Source: UBA5336 sp039815055
GTDB taxonomy: Bacteria > Pseudomonadota > Alphaproteobacteria > Caulobacterales > Hyphomonadaceae
Assembly (NCBI GenBank): GCA_039815055.1
Contig: JBCCAA010000018.1
Location: 1-44,781, forward strand
DNA: 44,781 nt
Direction of reading: 5' to 3'
Shown here piece after piece: positions 8,812-16,358 of the stretch. Both the position numbers and the translations under genes were made by a program. The notes beneath the pieces are model-generated. The model had not been told where the DNA came from, did no database searches, and was given only the letters and a program-made list of their open reading frames with translations. Positions within the stretch are counted from its first letter, which is position 1, and the number at the start of each line of letters is the position of its first letter.

Positions 8812-9516
8812 ATGAAAGATGTCCGCAACACGCTCGGCGCTGTATGGCGCGCCGCCCAAATGGCTGGTCCGCCCGGCGGTGGCCGCGCGATCATGTTCGT
8901 GGGAACTTGCGAGCCAGCGGAGGTTTCGAGCCTGGCAGCGTCTTTTGCATGGCTCTGCGCTGAGCGAGGGCAGGGGCCGGTTTGGTTGCTTGACCTCGAT
9001 TTTCGCAGCAATCCCATGTTCCAGGGCTTTGATGACGGATTTGCCGGAGATGCGGCCCGTCCAGGGAGGGCATTCGATGCACGTCTCGGCGGCCCACCGC
9101 TCTATTCGTCAACGTCCGGAGGCGCCGTGAAAACCCGCGTTGGCGCAGATCCAGACAAATTGCTCAGCTTCCATGCGGTTACAGGCTCCAGACTGCTGGT
9201 CAGCCGCTTCCGGACAGAAGCGCTGGCGCCCGGTCAAAGACTTGTATTCTCTCGCCAATCTGGTTGGTGGCGGGCTGCGCGAAGCAAGGCAGACTGGATC
9301 ATCGTCCACGCCCCGCCCACGCAAGGGTCTGGCGCCGCCCTGTCCATGGCCGGTGATGTCGATGGCACGATCATGGCGATCGAGGCGGACAAGACCGGTC
9401 TGGACGCCGCGTTTGACCTGCGTGACGATGTTGAGGCCGAGGGTGGGCGTGTCATCGGCACCGTGATGACCGGCGTGCGCGGCGATGCCCGCTTTGCCAC
9501 CAGGATCGCTGCGTGA
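8812..9516 (+). CDS. hfsB: BY-kinase-like (CpsD/HfsB-like) protein with degenerate Walker A
   Basis: From ATG 8812 the product is 234 residues; an in-frame upstream extension to 8704 overlaps hfsA and is rejected. The fold is that of bacterial tyrosine kinase/ParA-MinD type ATPases. GRAIMFVGTCEPAEVSSLAASFA (24-46) sits where the P-loop should be, VWLLDLDFRSNPM (57-69) matches the Walker A' strand and DWIIVHAPP matches Walker B. The expected GKS/T of the P-loop is replaced by AEVSS, so there is no P-loop lysine, and the C-terminus has no tyrosine cluster. It is therefore probably not a working kinase but a structural partner of the chain-length protein. Its stop overlaps the next gene's GTG start (GTGA). 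The symbol rests on context. Confidence 0.72.
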   Translation: MKDVRNTLGAVWRAAQMAGPPGGGRAIMFVGTCEPAEVSSLAASFAWLCAERGQGPVWLLDLDFRSNPMFQGFDDGFAGDAARPGRAFDARLGGPPLYSSTSGGAVKTRVGADPDKLLSFHAVTGSRLLVSRFRTEALAPGQRLVFSRQSGWWRAARSKADWIIVHAPPTQGSGAALSMAGDVDGTIMAIEADKTGLDAAFDLRDDVEAEGGRVIGTVMTGVRGDARFATRIAA

Positions 9517-10817
9517 GCACCGTCCAAACGCTTGAAACAAAATCCTCCGAACGCGCGGGATGGGTGACCTCACTGACCGTCCTGATCGTCGTGTTGTTCT
9601 CAGAAGGGCTGGTTCAGCGCCTTGTGGCACCTGAGATTGAAGCAGATGGCAATGTCATCCTACGTTTCATGTGGATTCCCGTTTATGCAGGCGTGATCGC
9701 GCTCTCGCTGAGCCGCATCAAGGACATCTTAGATCTTGCTTTGCGAACACCGGCGCTCATGGCGCTGGTTGCGCTGGCGGCTGTGTCGTTCGTTTGGTCC
9801 ATCGAGCCGTCGTTGAGCTTTCGCCGTGGAATCTCGGTTTCGATGACCACACTGTTTGGGTTGTACCTGGCTGCGCGCCATGACTGGAGGGAGCTGCTGA
9901 AACTGCTTGGCGGGGTCTGGATATTCCTGGCGCTGATGAGCTTTCTCGCCGGGTTGGTTGCGCCAGGGTTTGCCAGGATGCAGGAGATACATCCCGGAAC
10001 CTGGCGCGGCTTTTGGTTTGAGAAGAACACCCTTGGTGGTCATATGGCGCGCGCTGCCATTGTGTTTGCAGTTCTGGTTGCTCTGGATATCAAACGGCGT
10101 TGGTTCTGGGTCTGCGGCTTGGCCTTGGCCACCGGCCTGGTGATCCTCACCACATCCAAGACATCGCTTCTGGCCATCCTCATGGGGGTGTCCATCATCA
10201 CAGGTGGGTTGATCGCTCAGCGAAGTCCGGTCTCGGCAATTGGGATGATCTGGCTGGGCGTGACGGGCACTGCTCTGGGCGGCGGCGTCCTCTATCTGTA
10301 TCCAGAAGCGTTCTTCGAACTCATCGGGAAAGACCCCTCGCTCACAGGCCGCACAGAAATCTGGTCGGCTTTGGGTAGCGCCATCGCGGATCGTCCATGG
10401 CTGGGTTACGGCTATGGCGCCTTCTGGGCTGAAGGGTCAGATCCTGCAGATTGGGTTCGAAAGGCTGTACAGTGGGATGCGCCCACCGCCCATAATGGCT
10501 GGCTGGATGTGTGCCTGTCGGTCGGGCTTGTCGGCGTTGCGCTGTTCTCAATCAGCTTTGCCATGACCAGTTTTCGTGCCGTGACGCTGATGTTTCGCCA
10601 TCGCTTTGGCTTGTTTGTCTTCGCCATGGTGACAACGCTCATGCTCTTTAGCCTGTCAGAGAGTATTTTTCTCGAACCCAACAACCTCGTCTGGGCAACT
10701 TATGTGGCGGTGGCTGCGATGTTGTCTAGAGGTGTCTCGCCGGACGAAGGGGTTACGCGCCTAACGGCGCTGTCCCGTCCGCGCTGGTGTCACAGGCGCG
10801 CGGCGCTGGAGATTTGA
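9513..10817 (+). CDS. hfsC: Wzy/O-antigen ligase-like polysaccharide polymerase, HfsC-like
   Basis: The 434-residue protein is very hydrophobic with roughly ten to twelve predicted membrane segments. It carries the Wzy_C/O-antigen ligase signature: WSIEPSLSFRRG near 94, a large periplasmic loop with FWFEKNTLGGHMARAA near 168, GRTEIWSAL near 282, PWLGYGYGAFW near 298 and AHNGWLDVCLSVGLVG near 327. Such enzymes polymerise lipid-linked repeat units on the periplasmic face of the inner membrane. The start is GTG coupled to the preceding stop (4-bp overlap). Its last 65 bp run antisense through the 3' end of the convergent glycosyltransferase. The hfsC name comes from the cluster; ligase versus polymerase cannot be told from sequence alone. 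Confidence 0.78.
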   Translation: MSTVQTLETKSSERAGWVTSLTVLIVVLFSEGLVQRLVAPEIEADGNVILRFMWIPVYAGVIALSLSRIKDILDLALRTPALMALVALAAVSFVWSIEPSLSFRRGISVSMTTLFGLYLAARHDWRELLKLLGGVWIFLALMSFLAGLVAPGFARMQEIHPGTWRGFWFEKNTLGGHMARAAIVFAVLVALDIKRRWFWVCGLALATGLVILTTSKTSLLAILMGVSIITGGLIAQRSPVSAIGMIWLGVTGTALGGGVLYLYPEAFFELIGKDPSLTGRTEIWSALGSAIADRPWLGYGYGAFWAEGSDPADWVRKAVQWDAPTAHNGWLDVCLSVGLVGVALFSISFAMTSFRAVTLMFRHRFGLFVFAMVTTLMLFSLSESIFLEPNNLVWATYVAVAAMLSRGVSPDEGVTRLTALSRPRWCHRRAALEI

Positions 10818-11751
10818 ACTCTGGACTGTCAGCGCCGTAGAAACCGCGATGCTTCCACCAAAAAATCTTGCCGAGGCCTTGAGCTGCGCGATCATACCAT
10901 TCGGCGCGGTTTTCCAATTGCAGGATGAACGCGCAAACGGATGCTGCTCCGAAAATACCAACCTGCCCGGCGCCGACAGCCATCCAGAAAGCGGTCTTTA
11001 GCCAACGATTTTCACCACCCGACTGGGCAAGATTGCTGGGGCCTGCGCCGTAAGACACTGCGCGTTGCAGTGTGTAGCTGAGTTTGGCGCGTGACGGGGG
11101 CACATGCTCGAACACCCGCGCGCAGGGTGACCAGGCAAATCCGCCGCCCTCCTTTTCAATGGTCTGAAACAAGAGATCATCCTCGCCGCCAGTCTCGTTT
11201 CGGGAGATGTCAAATAGCGGGCGCTTGAGTGGAACACGTGACAGATCGATCAGTGCGTTACCGCAGCCAAAGAACCGGTCGATGGGTCCATCTTCTGCCT
11301 CGAGCGTTCTGGCAAAGAACCGCTTCAGGTAGCGCCGGTGTGCACGAATTTTTTCCGGTAATGCGGTGACTACCGGTCCGAACACCACAGCAGACGGGTG
11401 ACGCTGGTGTGTGGCGATCAATGCATCAAGCCAGCGTTCCGGTGCCGTCTGGTCATCGTCCAGGAAAGCGATGAGGTTGGTATCGACGTGATGGATGGCG
11501 GTATTGCGCGCGTTCGCCACGCCGGGTTTCGGCTCATGGACGATTTTCATGTCTAACCGCTTCGGTGCGCGGATGGCTAATCCCGCAGCTACATCCAACG
11601 CAGACCCGTCGGGATCATTGTCGACGATCAGGACTTTGACATTGCAGTGCTTCAGCTTGCTTTGGCTGAACACGCTTTCAACAGCTCTGGTCAATCCGGT
11701 CGTTCGACGAAAGGTCGGAATGACCACTGTGACGGGGGGGCATTCAATCAT
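10753..11751 (-). CDS. Family 2 glycosyltransferase
   Basis: The 332-residue protein has a GT-A fold GT2 domain starting at VTVVIPTFRRTTGLTRAVESV (7-27). It continues with a VDNDPDG nucleotide-binding segment near 47, EPKPGVANARNTAIHH near 77-92, and the metal-binding LDDDQTAPERW near 100 (DxD). ETGGEDDLLFQ near 185 is the likely catalytic acidic motif. A hydrophobic patch near 255-285 may be a membrane anchor. It should add one sugar to the lipid-linked repeat unit at the cytoplasmic face. Its start overlaps the deacetylase stop by 4 bp (ATGA), so it is the last gene of the hfsE-GT2-deacetylase-GT2 operon. It could correspond to Caulobacter HfsG or HfsL; I cannot decide which. Confidence 0.85.
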   Translation of the reverse strand: MIECPPVTVVIPTFRRTTGLTRAVESVFSQSKLKHCNVKVLIVDNDPDGSALDVAAGLAIRAPKRLDMKIVHEPKPGVANARNTAIHHVDTNLIAFLDDDQTAPERWLDALIATHQRHPSAVVFGPVVTALPEKIRAHRRYLKRFFARTLEAEDGPIDRFFGCGNALIDLSRVPLKRPLFDISRNETGGEDDLLFQTIEKEGGGFAWSPCARVFEHVPPSRAKLSYTLQRAVSYGAGPSNLAQSGGENRWLKTAFWMAVGAGQVGIFGAASVCAFILQLENRAEWYDRAAQGLGKIFWWKHRGFYGADSPEFKSPAPRACDTSADGTAPLGA

Positions 11752-12530
11752 GGCTCGCGTGCCTCACACATTTTTTGGGCCTCCGACATGGTCAGCAATT
11801 CAGCGCCGGCATCGCGTGCGGCACGTGCAGCCCGGGCCAGATGGCGCGGGCGAACGCCGAACGGGCTTGGCCGCAACGAGACATCATGGGTAAACACCAC
11901 AAGCCACAGACCCTGTTGGGCTGCGACGTCGATGGCGTTCAGCACCGCTTTCAGACTTTCCGGGTCTGGAGTCATTTCCACCGCACGGAGTTGCATCCGG
12001 TCTGAGCCCTTGCCGTTGATACCGGACAGAACGCCACGCGCCGCCGTGAAGCGCTCACGCAGCGACCGCTTCAGTGGCAGGCTGGTCTCGCCATACGGAT
12101 AGGCAAACTGGCGAACAGCGCCGGGCACTCCCATGGTACTGAGCTGGGTCAGATTATGGGCGATGTCGTTGAGGATGCGGGGGATGCGTTCCTGCGCGCA
12201 ATCAAGATGGGTGGCCGTGTGGGCGCCGATTTCGTGTCCAGCTTTCACCAGTTCGATGATGTTGCGTTCATCGAACATGTCGCCGCAAACTGTGCGCGTG
12301 CCAGCCATGCCGGTGCACGCGTAATAGGTGGCGCGACCGCCGCACTGTTCGATGATTTCAGCGCCAGTGTCAGCGGCTGATTTCGGGAAATCGTCAAAGG
12401 TGAAGCTGACCACGGGCCTACCAGGATTATTGGCAAGGCGATCTGCCGCCCGCCATTGGGTCAACCGCCGGTTCAATTTGGCCGGAAGGCTGCGAGAAGG
12501 TTGATAGGGGGCGAGCTTCGTTTCGGTCAT
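11748..12530 (-). CDS. hfsH: NodB-type polysaccharide deacetylase, HfsH-like
   Basis: Starting at ATG 12530, 2 bp after the preceding stop, the product has 260 residues. An open upstream extension to 12665 overlaps the preceding gene and is rejected. The CE4 motifs are present: FTFDDFP near 43 (catalytic base and metal Asp), HEIGAHTATHLD near 101 (metal HxxxH), and RQFAYPYGETS near 141 (motif 3), with FTHD near 220 towards the C-terminus. There is no signal peptide, so it should act on lipid-linked intermediates in the cytoplasm, as proposed for HfsH, which deacetylates N-acetylglucosamine residues of Caulobacter holdfast. Lack of a signal, size and position in an hfsE-GT2-deacetylase string support the name. 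Confidence 0.82.
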   Translation of the reverse strand: MTETKLAPYQPSRSLPAKLNRRLTQWRAADRLANNPGRPVVSFTFDDFPKSAADTGAEIIEQCGGRATYYACTGMAGTRTVCGDMFDERNIIELVKAGHEIGAHTATHLDCAQERIPRILNDIAHNLTQLSTMGVPGAVRQFAYPYGETSLPLKRSLRERFTAARGVLSGINGKGSDRMQLRAVEMTPDPESLKAVLNAIDVAAQQGLWLVVFTHDVSLRPSPFGVRPRHLARAARAARDAGAELLTMSEAQKMCEAREP

Positions 12531-12532
12531 GG

Positions 12533-13531
12533 CTAGATCGACCGTGCATAGGCGGCAGCGCGCATGAGTTTCAGGGCGCCGAGACGCACGCGTGTGGGTA
12601 AAATAGCGCTTTTGGCAGTCCAGGCGCAGGTGGCTTGCAGCGCAATGGCTGCCGGACCGGCACATCTGAGACGTTTTGCGACGCGGTAAAGCGGCATGGT
12701 GAGACTTGCGCTGGGGTGGCGCTGCGCCAAGCGGGCAAAATTGTCGCCGGACCCCGCATATTTGGCGATCAGTGCGTCATCAGTGTCCAGGCCCAAATGG
12801 GTGGCCGAGTTGTCGATGTGGCGCACTGGGTAGCGCTGCTCGACTGACAGGCCCCAATCGACGTCTTCCCAGCCCCAGCCTTTGTAACCACCATCAAATG
12901 CAACAGCATGCAGGACGGCCTTATGAACCAACAGGTTTGAAGTGAAGATATAGCGTCCAGGCGCCAGGTTGCGCTCTGCGACCGAGATGGTTTCCGACGC
13001 CAGCGATTGCGCCGCGTGGAGTTTGCAAGCGTCGGTCACTTCGGCGCGCTTCAGGCTAAATCCGCCACAGTAAACTGCTGGGCTGGTGCTCTGACGCACA
13101 GCATCGAAGTACCGGGCTAGGAAGAGGTGGTCATCGGGCAGCATGTCTGCATCGAGGAAGATCACCCAGTCCGTTTCGGCGTCGGAAAGTAGGATATTGC
13201 GGGCCTTCGAGCGACCAACATTCACGTCGGCGATCATCACCCTTGCCGTGCCTGGAAAGGCAAGCAAGGCCTGGATCAAACGCGCTTCCAGCACCTGGTC
13301 ATGGCTGCCATCATCATAAATCACCAGCCGGACACGGTGAGCGCCGGCGCATTTGCCAAGAGCGTGAACCAGGGCCGATGCGTCGTCATGGTAAGTCGGA
13401 ATCAGAATGGTGAGTTCGCCCGACTGGTCCCCGAAATCCAGCGTTCGGAGAGCCGGTGCGTCAGGCCCTGAAGCCATCGCGACGGACGTTTGCAATTCAG
13501 GTTCCAGATAGGCCATTGCGCGTTCCCCCAT
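12533..13531 (-). CDS. Family 2 glycosyltransferase with GWEDVD motif
   Basis: The 332-residue protein is a GT2 enzyme: ELTILIPTYHDDA near 39, a VIYDDGSHD segment near 70, NVGRSKARNILL near 105, and FLDADMLPDD near 124 (DxD metal site). GWGWEDVDWG near 219 resembles the C-terminal acceptor/metal region of chondroitin-synthase-like (Glyco_transf_7C) enzymes, which suggests transfer of a hexosamine or uronic acid. That specificity is inference. The two neighbouring junctions are 2 bp each, so it is tightly embedded between the phosphoglycosyltransferase and the deacetylase. Two close starts exist (13531 and 13516). It is a candidate HfsG or HfsL equivalent. Confidence 0.85.
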   Translation of the reverse strand: MGERAMAYLEPELQTSVAMASGPDAPALRTLDFGDQSGELTILIPTYHDDASALVHALGKCAGAHRVRLVIYDDGSHDQVLEARLIQALLAFPGTARVMIADVNVGRSKARNILLSDAETDWVIFLDADMLPDDHLFLARYFDAVRQSTSPAVYCGGFSLKRAEVTDACKLHAAQSLASETISVAERNLAPGRYIFTSNLLVHKAVLHAVAFDGGYKGWGWEDVDWGLSVEQRYPVRHIDNSATHLGLDTDDALIAKYAGSGDNFARLAQRHPSASLTMPLYRVAKRLRCAGPAAIALQATCAWTAKSAILPTRVRLGALKLMRAAAYARSI

Positions 13532-13533
13532 GA

Positions 13534-15027
13534 TCAGCGCTGGACCAGCCGGTCACCCAGTAAACAGGGCGCCGTCATGGCCATGATGTAGAAGTCGAAC
13601 CAGAAGGACGACCGATTGACGTATTCAAGATCCAGACGGACGCGCTCGCGCATCTCTTTCTTGGAGTGAACGGGTCCACGCGATCCATTGACCTGCGCCC
13701 AGCCCGTAATGCCCGGCTTGACCCGGTGACGATGCGCGTAGTCGGACACGATGTTGTGGAGGGCGGTTTGTTCTGTTGTCATGCCCACGGCGTGGGGGCG
13801 GGGACCTACAAGCGACATCTCGCCTTTGAGCACATTGATCAGTTGCGGCAACTCGTCGATGGACGTGGCGCGAATGAGTTTTCCGACCCGGGTGACGCGG
13901 CTGTCGCCGGCAAACGTCTGTTTGACCATACGCTCTTCGGAGGCGCGGTCGGGAGACATTGAGCGGAACTTCCAGACGCGGATGATTTGATTGTTAAAGC
14001 CCTGGCGGCGCTGGCGGAAGAAAATCGGTCCGGAGTCGTCCAGGCGGATCGCCATGGCTGTGGCCAGAAAGACTGGTGAGAACGCCACCAGCATCGCGCT
14101 GGCGAAGACAATGTCGGCGATCCGTTTGGTAGCCGCACGAGCGACATCCTGAGGAGCTCCAGAGACATAAGCGGCAGGCGAATGTGCGACTTCGGACAGG
14201 CTGATGGTTTCTGGATCAAAGCCATCAAGGTCCAAAAGCAGAACCACACGCTGGGGCAGGATACGGAGCCGGTCGATGAGTGCGCGGACCCGAGTGCGGG
14301 CATCACTGGTCACGGTGACAACGATGCGGTCCATGTTGGGCAGTTCTGACCAGCCGAGAAGGTCATCCAGGGTTCCGATCACTGGCACGCCGGCAATATC
14401 GCTCGGTGCGCGGGCCAGACGGTCATCAAACACGCCAACGATGTTCAACTCTCCCGTCGCACTGTTGCGGCTGATCAAGTTGCGAGCGTTTTCCGTAGCG
14501 CCGACGATGATGACGTTTTCGGCCAGGTGGCCCGTGCGCGATAGGGCGCTGAGCAGCATCCGGTAGAGACCATGTTGCGTTGAAAAGGCGAGCCAGAGCC
14601 CAAGTGAAGTCGTTACAAGCGCTGGATTGTTTGGCATGATGAAATAGGCAGCTGCACCGGCGAGCACCATGGCCAGGCCTAGCCCATTGACGATTCGCAG
14701 CCACGCACGCAACTGGCGCGGGCTCGCGGTAAAGCGCCAGGCCGAGATCGCCTTCATTGTGCCGAGCGCCAGCACTAGCAACAGCAGGTGCGGGACGAGG
14801 TCAATCAGCCGCGCGAAGGGCAGGGCCGTGCCCGAAAGGCTGGTCGAAATTGCGATGACGAACACGCCTGCCATGGCGTCCAAGGCACGTGCGCATGACG
14901 ACAGAACGTCGAGAGGGAAGCGAGGGCCGCGACGGACCGGTGGCAACGAGCTCAATTCCGAAGGGCTGTGATCAGTCCCTTTGGCAACTGTGTCTTCTGT
15001 GGTCGTCCAGAAATTCGCCTGGCCCAT
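13534..15027 (-). CDS. hfsE: Polyprenyl-phosphate sugar-1-phosphate transferase (WcaJ/HfsE-like)
   Basis: The 497-residue protein has several N-terminal membrane segments (about residues 45-180), a Rossmann-like CoA-binding_3 domain (NVIIVGATENA near 168, VPVIGTLDDLL near 213) and a C-terminal bacterial sugar transferase domain. In the latter, KRIADIVFASAMLVAFSPVFL is the re-entrant helix (around 309-330), followed by FFRQRRQG, VWKFRSM, RATSIDELPQLINVLKGEMSLVGPRP and KPGITGWAQVNG. It loads the first sugar phosphate onto undecaprenyl phosphate at the inner membrane and so starts repeat-unit assembly. It heads a leftward four-gene operon; AAGGGAAGACAGGTC precedes the ATG. The 115 bp upstream (15028-15142) have no gene and presumably hold the promoter. 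Confidence 0.85.
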   Translation of the reverse strand: MGQANFWTTTEDTVAKGTDHSPSELSSLPPVRRGPRFPLDVLSSCARALDAMAGVFVIAISTSLSGTALPFARLIDLVPHLLLLVLALGTMKAISAWRFTASPRQLRAWLRIVNGLGLAMVLAGAAAYFIMPNNPALVTTSLGLWLAFSTQHGLYRMLLSALSRTGHLAENVIIVGATENARNLISRNSATGELNIVGVFDDRLARAPSDIAGVPVIGTLDDLLGWSELPNMDRIVVTVTSDARTRVRALIDRLRILPQRVVLLLDLDGFDPETISLSEVAHSPAAYVSGAPQDVARAATKRIADIVFASAMLVAFSPVFLATAMAIRLDDSGPIFFRQRRQGFNNQIIRVWKFRSMSPDRASEERMVKQTFAGDSRVTRVGKLIRATSIDELPQLINVLKGEMSLVGPRPHAVGMTTEQTALHNIVSDYAHRHRVKPGITGWAQVNGSRGPVHSKKEMRERVRLDLEYVNRSSFWFDFYIMAMTAPCLLGDRLVQR

Positions 15028-15142
15028 GACCTGTCTTCCCTTTTTTCACCGGTTGCGTGTGTTTCAAAATGCACCGGTTGTCCTCGTTCGCCTGAGGAGG
15101 GAAGCAATCGCCTTGCCAGTTCGTGTTTTGGGGGAAAACGGC

Positions 15143-16240
15143 CTAATTGGGCTTGGCTGTCCAGTTATGATCAAGGAAGCCGTCAATCACGTCGCAAACC
15201 TGGGCGATTTCTCGCAGCGCGGTCTGAAACCGCGCAGGGTCTGGAAGCGGTTTAAAGATCGAGCCGCCTTCAAAGAGGTTCTCCCCTTCCAGCGCCAAAG
15301 TCATCCGGCCATCTACAAACAGCGCACGCAGGTTTCTGCCATCGAACACTTTCTGAAGGTCGATCAGGCGCTGCATACGCTCGGGCGTGAGCAGGTATCG
15401 CGCTTCGACCTGATCGCTTGAGTAGATCGAGAAGGCTGCATCCAGTTCCGCTACATTGAGATCGACCGTGTCGAGCCCCTTGCCGAGTTTGGTGAACCAG
15501 CCGCGCTTTTCATGTGATAGCAGCGTTTTTCCCAGGAATGGTCGCGCATAGGCGATATCGAGCAGTATGCCCTTGAACTTGACGGTTGAGTCGTCGCCAC
15601 TGGTGTCTGTGATTTCACATTCCACCAATTCGAATTGTGCACCGGCTCGCACGCCCGTGATCTTGTCTTCGAATTGATTCTTGTCGGCTTCAGGTAGCAA
15701 TCCGTTTTCGATCAGGCGGTTAAATGCTGCGCTCTCGTGGTTTTGGGACATCGGGCCAATGGAGACGGATGCGCCCATGGATGACTTGGATGTTTCCACC
15801 AACTCGCCGATGCTGTCCTGCAGGGTTTTGAGATCGGTAATGCCAGACAGGTCAGGCTTGAGGCTGTCATACTCGAAGCCGTACATTTCTGTTGCTGCAC
15901 CGAGGATCAGATCCTTGGTTTTGATATGCATGGTAAACACGCGCAGCCACCGAAAGCCGTTCACCGCAAATCCTGCACCGGCCGCTATAAACACAGCAAA
16001 GAGTGCGACCGGGCTGATGATGCCCCATCCCATGGTCAGCGCCATCAAGCCGAGTATCGGCGCGCCAACCGCCAGCCCGACGAAAATTGTGCGTGTGATG
16101 GTTGTGCGAATGTGGTTTGCGCGATCGCCTTCGCGCTCAGACAGTGCCGGTTCAAGGACCGAACGCCAGATCTGCTCGCTCTTTTCAAACTCAGGTCGTC
16201 GGGCGGAAAATGCGGCCCAATCTGTGAAGTCTCTTGTCAT
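15143..16240 (-). CDS. DUF3137-family membrane protein
   Basis: The 365-residue protein starts at ATG 16240, which has AAGGAAG 5 nt upstream; an open extension to 16273 lacks this. A hydrophobic hairpin of two membrane segments (IFVGLAVGAPILGLMALTM and ISPVALFAVFIAAGAGFAV, about residues 51-90) is followed by a soluble domain of about 260 residues typical of DUF3137 (Galanin-like): a conserved LILGAATEMYGFEY element near 115, FKGILLDIAYARPF near 222 and LLTPERMQRLIDLQKVF near 286. Function is unknown. It is co-oriented with the hfs-like operon and could be membrane-linked to it, but the 115-bp gap and general distribution of the family argue that this may be chance. Confidence 0.7.
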   Translation of the reverse strand: MTRDFTDWAAFSARRPEFEKSEQIWRSVLEPALSEREGDRANHIRTTITRTIFVGLAVGAPILGLMALTMGWGIISPVALFAVFIAAGAGFAVNGFRWLRVFTMHIKTKDLILGAATEMYGFEYDSLKPDLSGITDLKTLQDSIGELVETSKSSMGASVSIGPMSQNHESAAFNRLIENGLLPEADKNQFEDKITGVRAGAQFELVECEITDTSGDDSTVKFKGILLDIAYARPFLGKTLLSHEKRGWFTKLGKGLDTVDLNVAELDAAFSIYSSDQVEARYLLTPERMQRLIDLQKVFDGRNLRALFVDGRMTLALEGENLFEGGSIFKPLPDPARFQTALREIAQVCDVIDGFLDHNWTAKPN

Positions 16241-16358
16241 CCCGCTTCCTTGGCACCCGCAGATAAAGGTCACGTATCAAACTTGCCTCGCAATTCTCCT
16301 AGCATTTTCTACCTCGTTGGGCCTAATTGCGCGCAACGTTAACGCTATGGAGTCGAAA

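Noticed and set aside
15681..16358. Upstream extension of the M3 peptidase frame by 226 codons
   Set aside because: It runs antisense through the DUF3137 gene. The lipoprotein signal and GGAG ribosome site fix the start at 16359.
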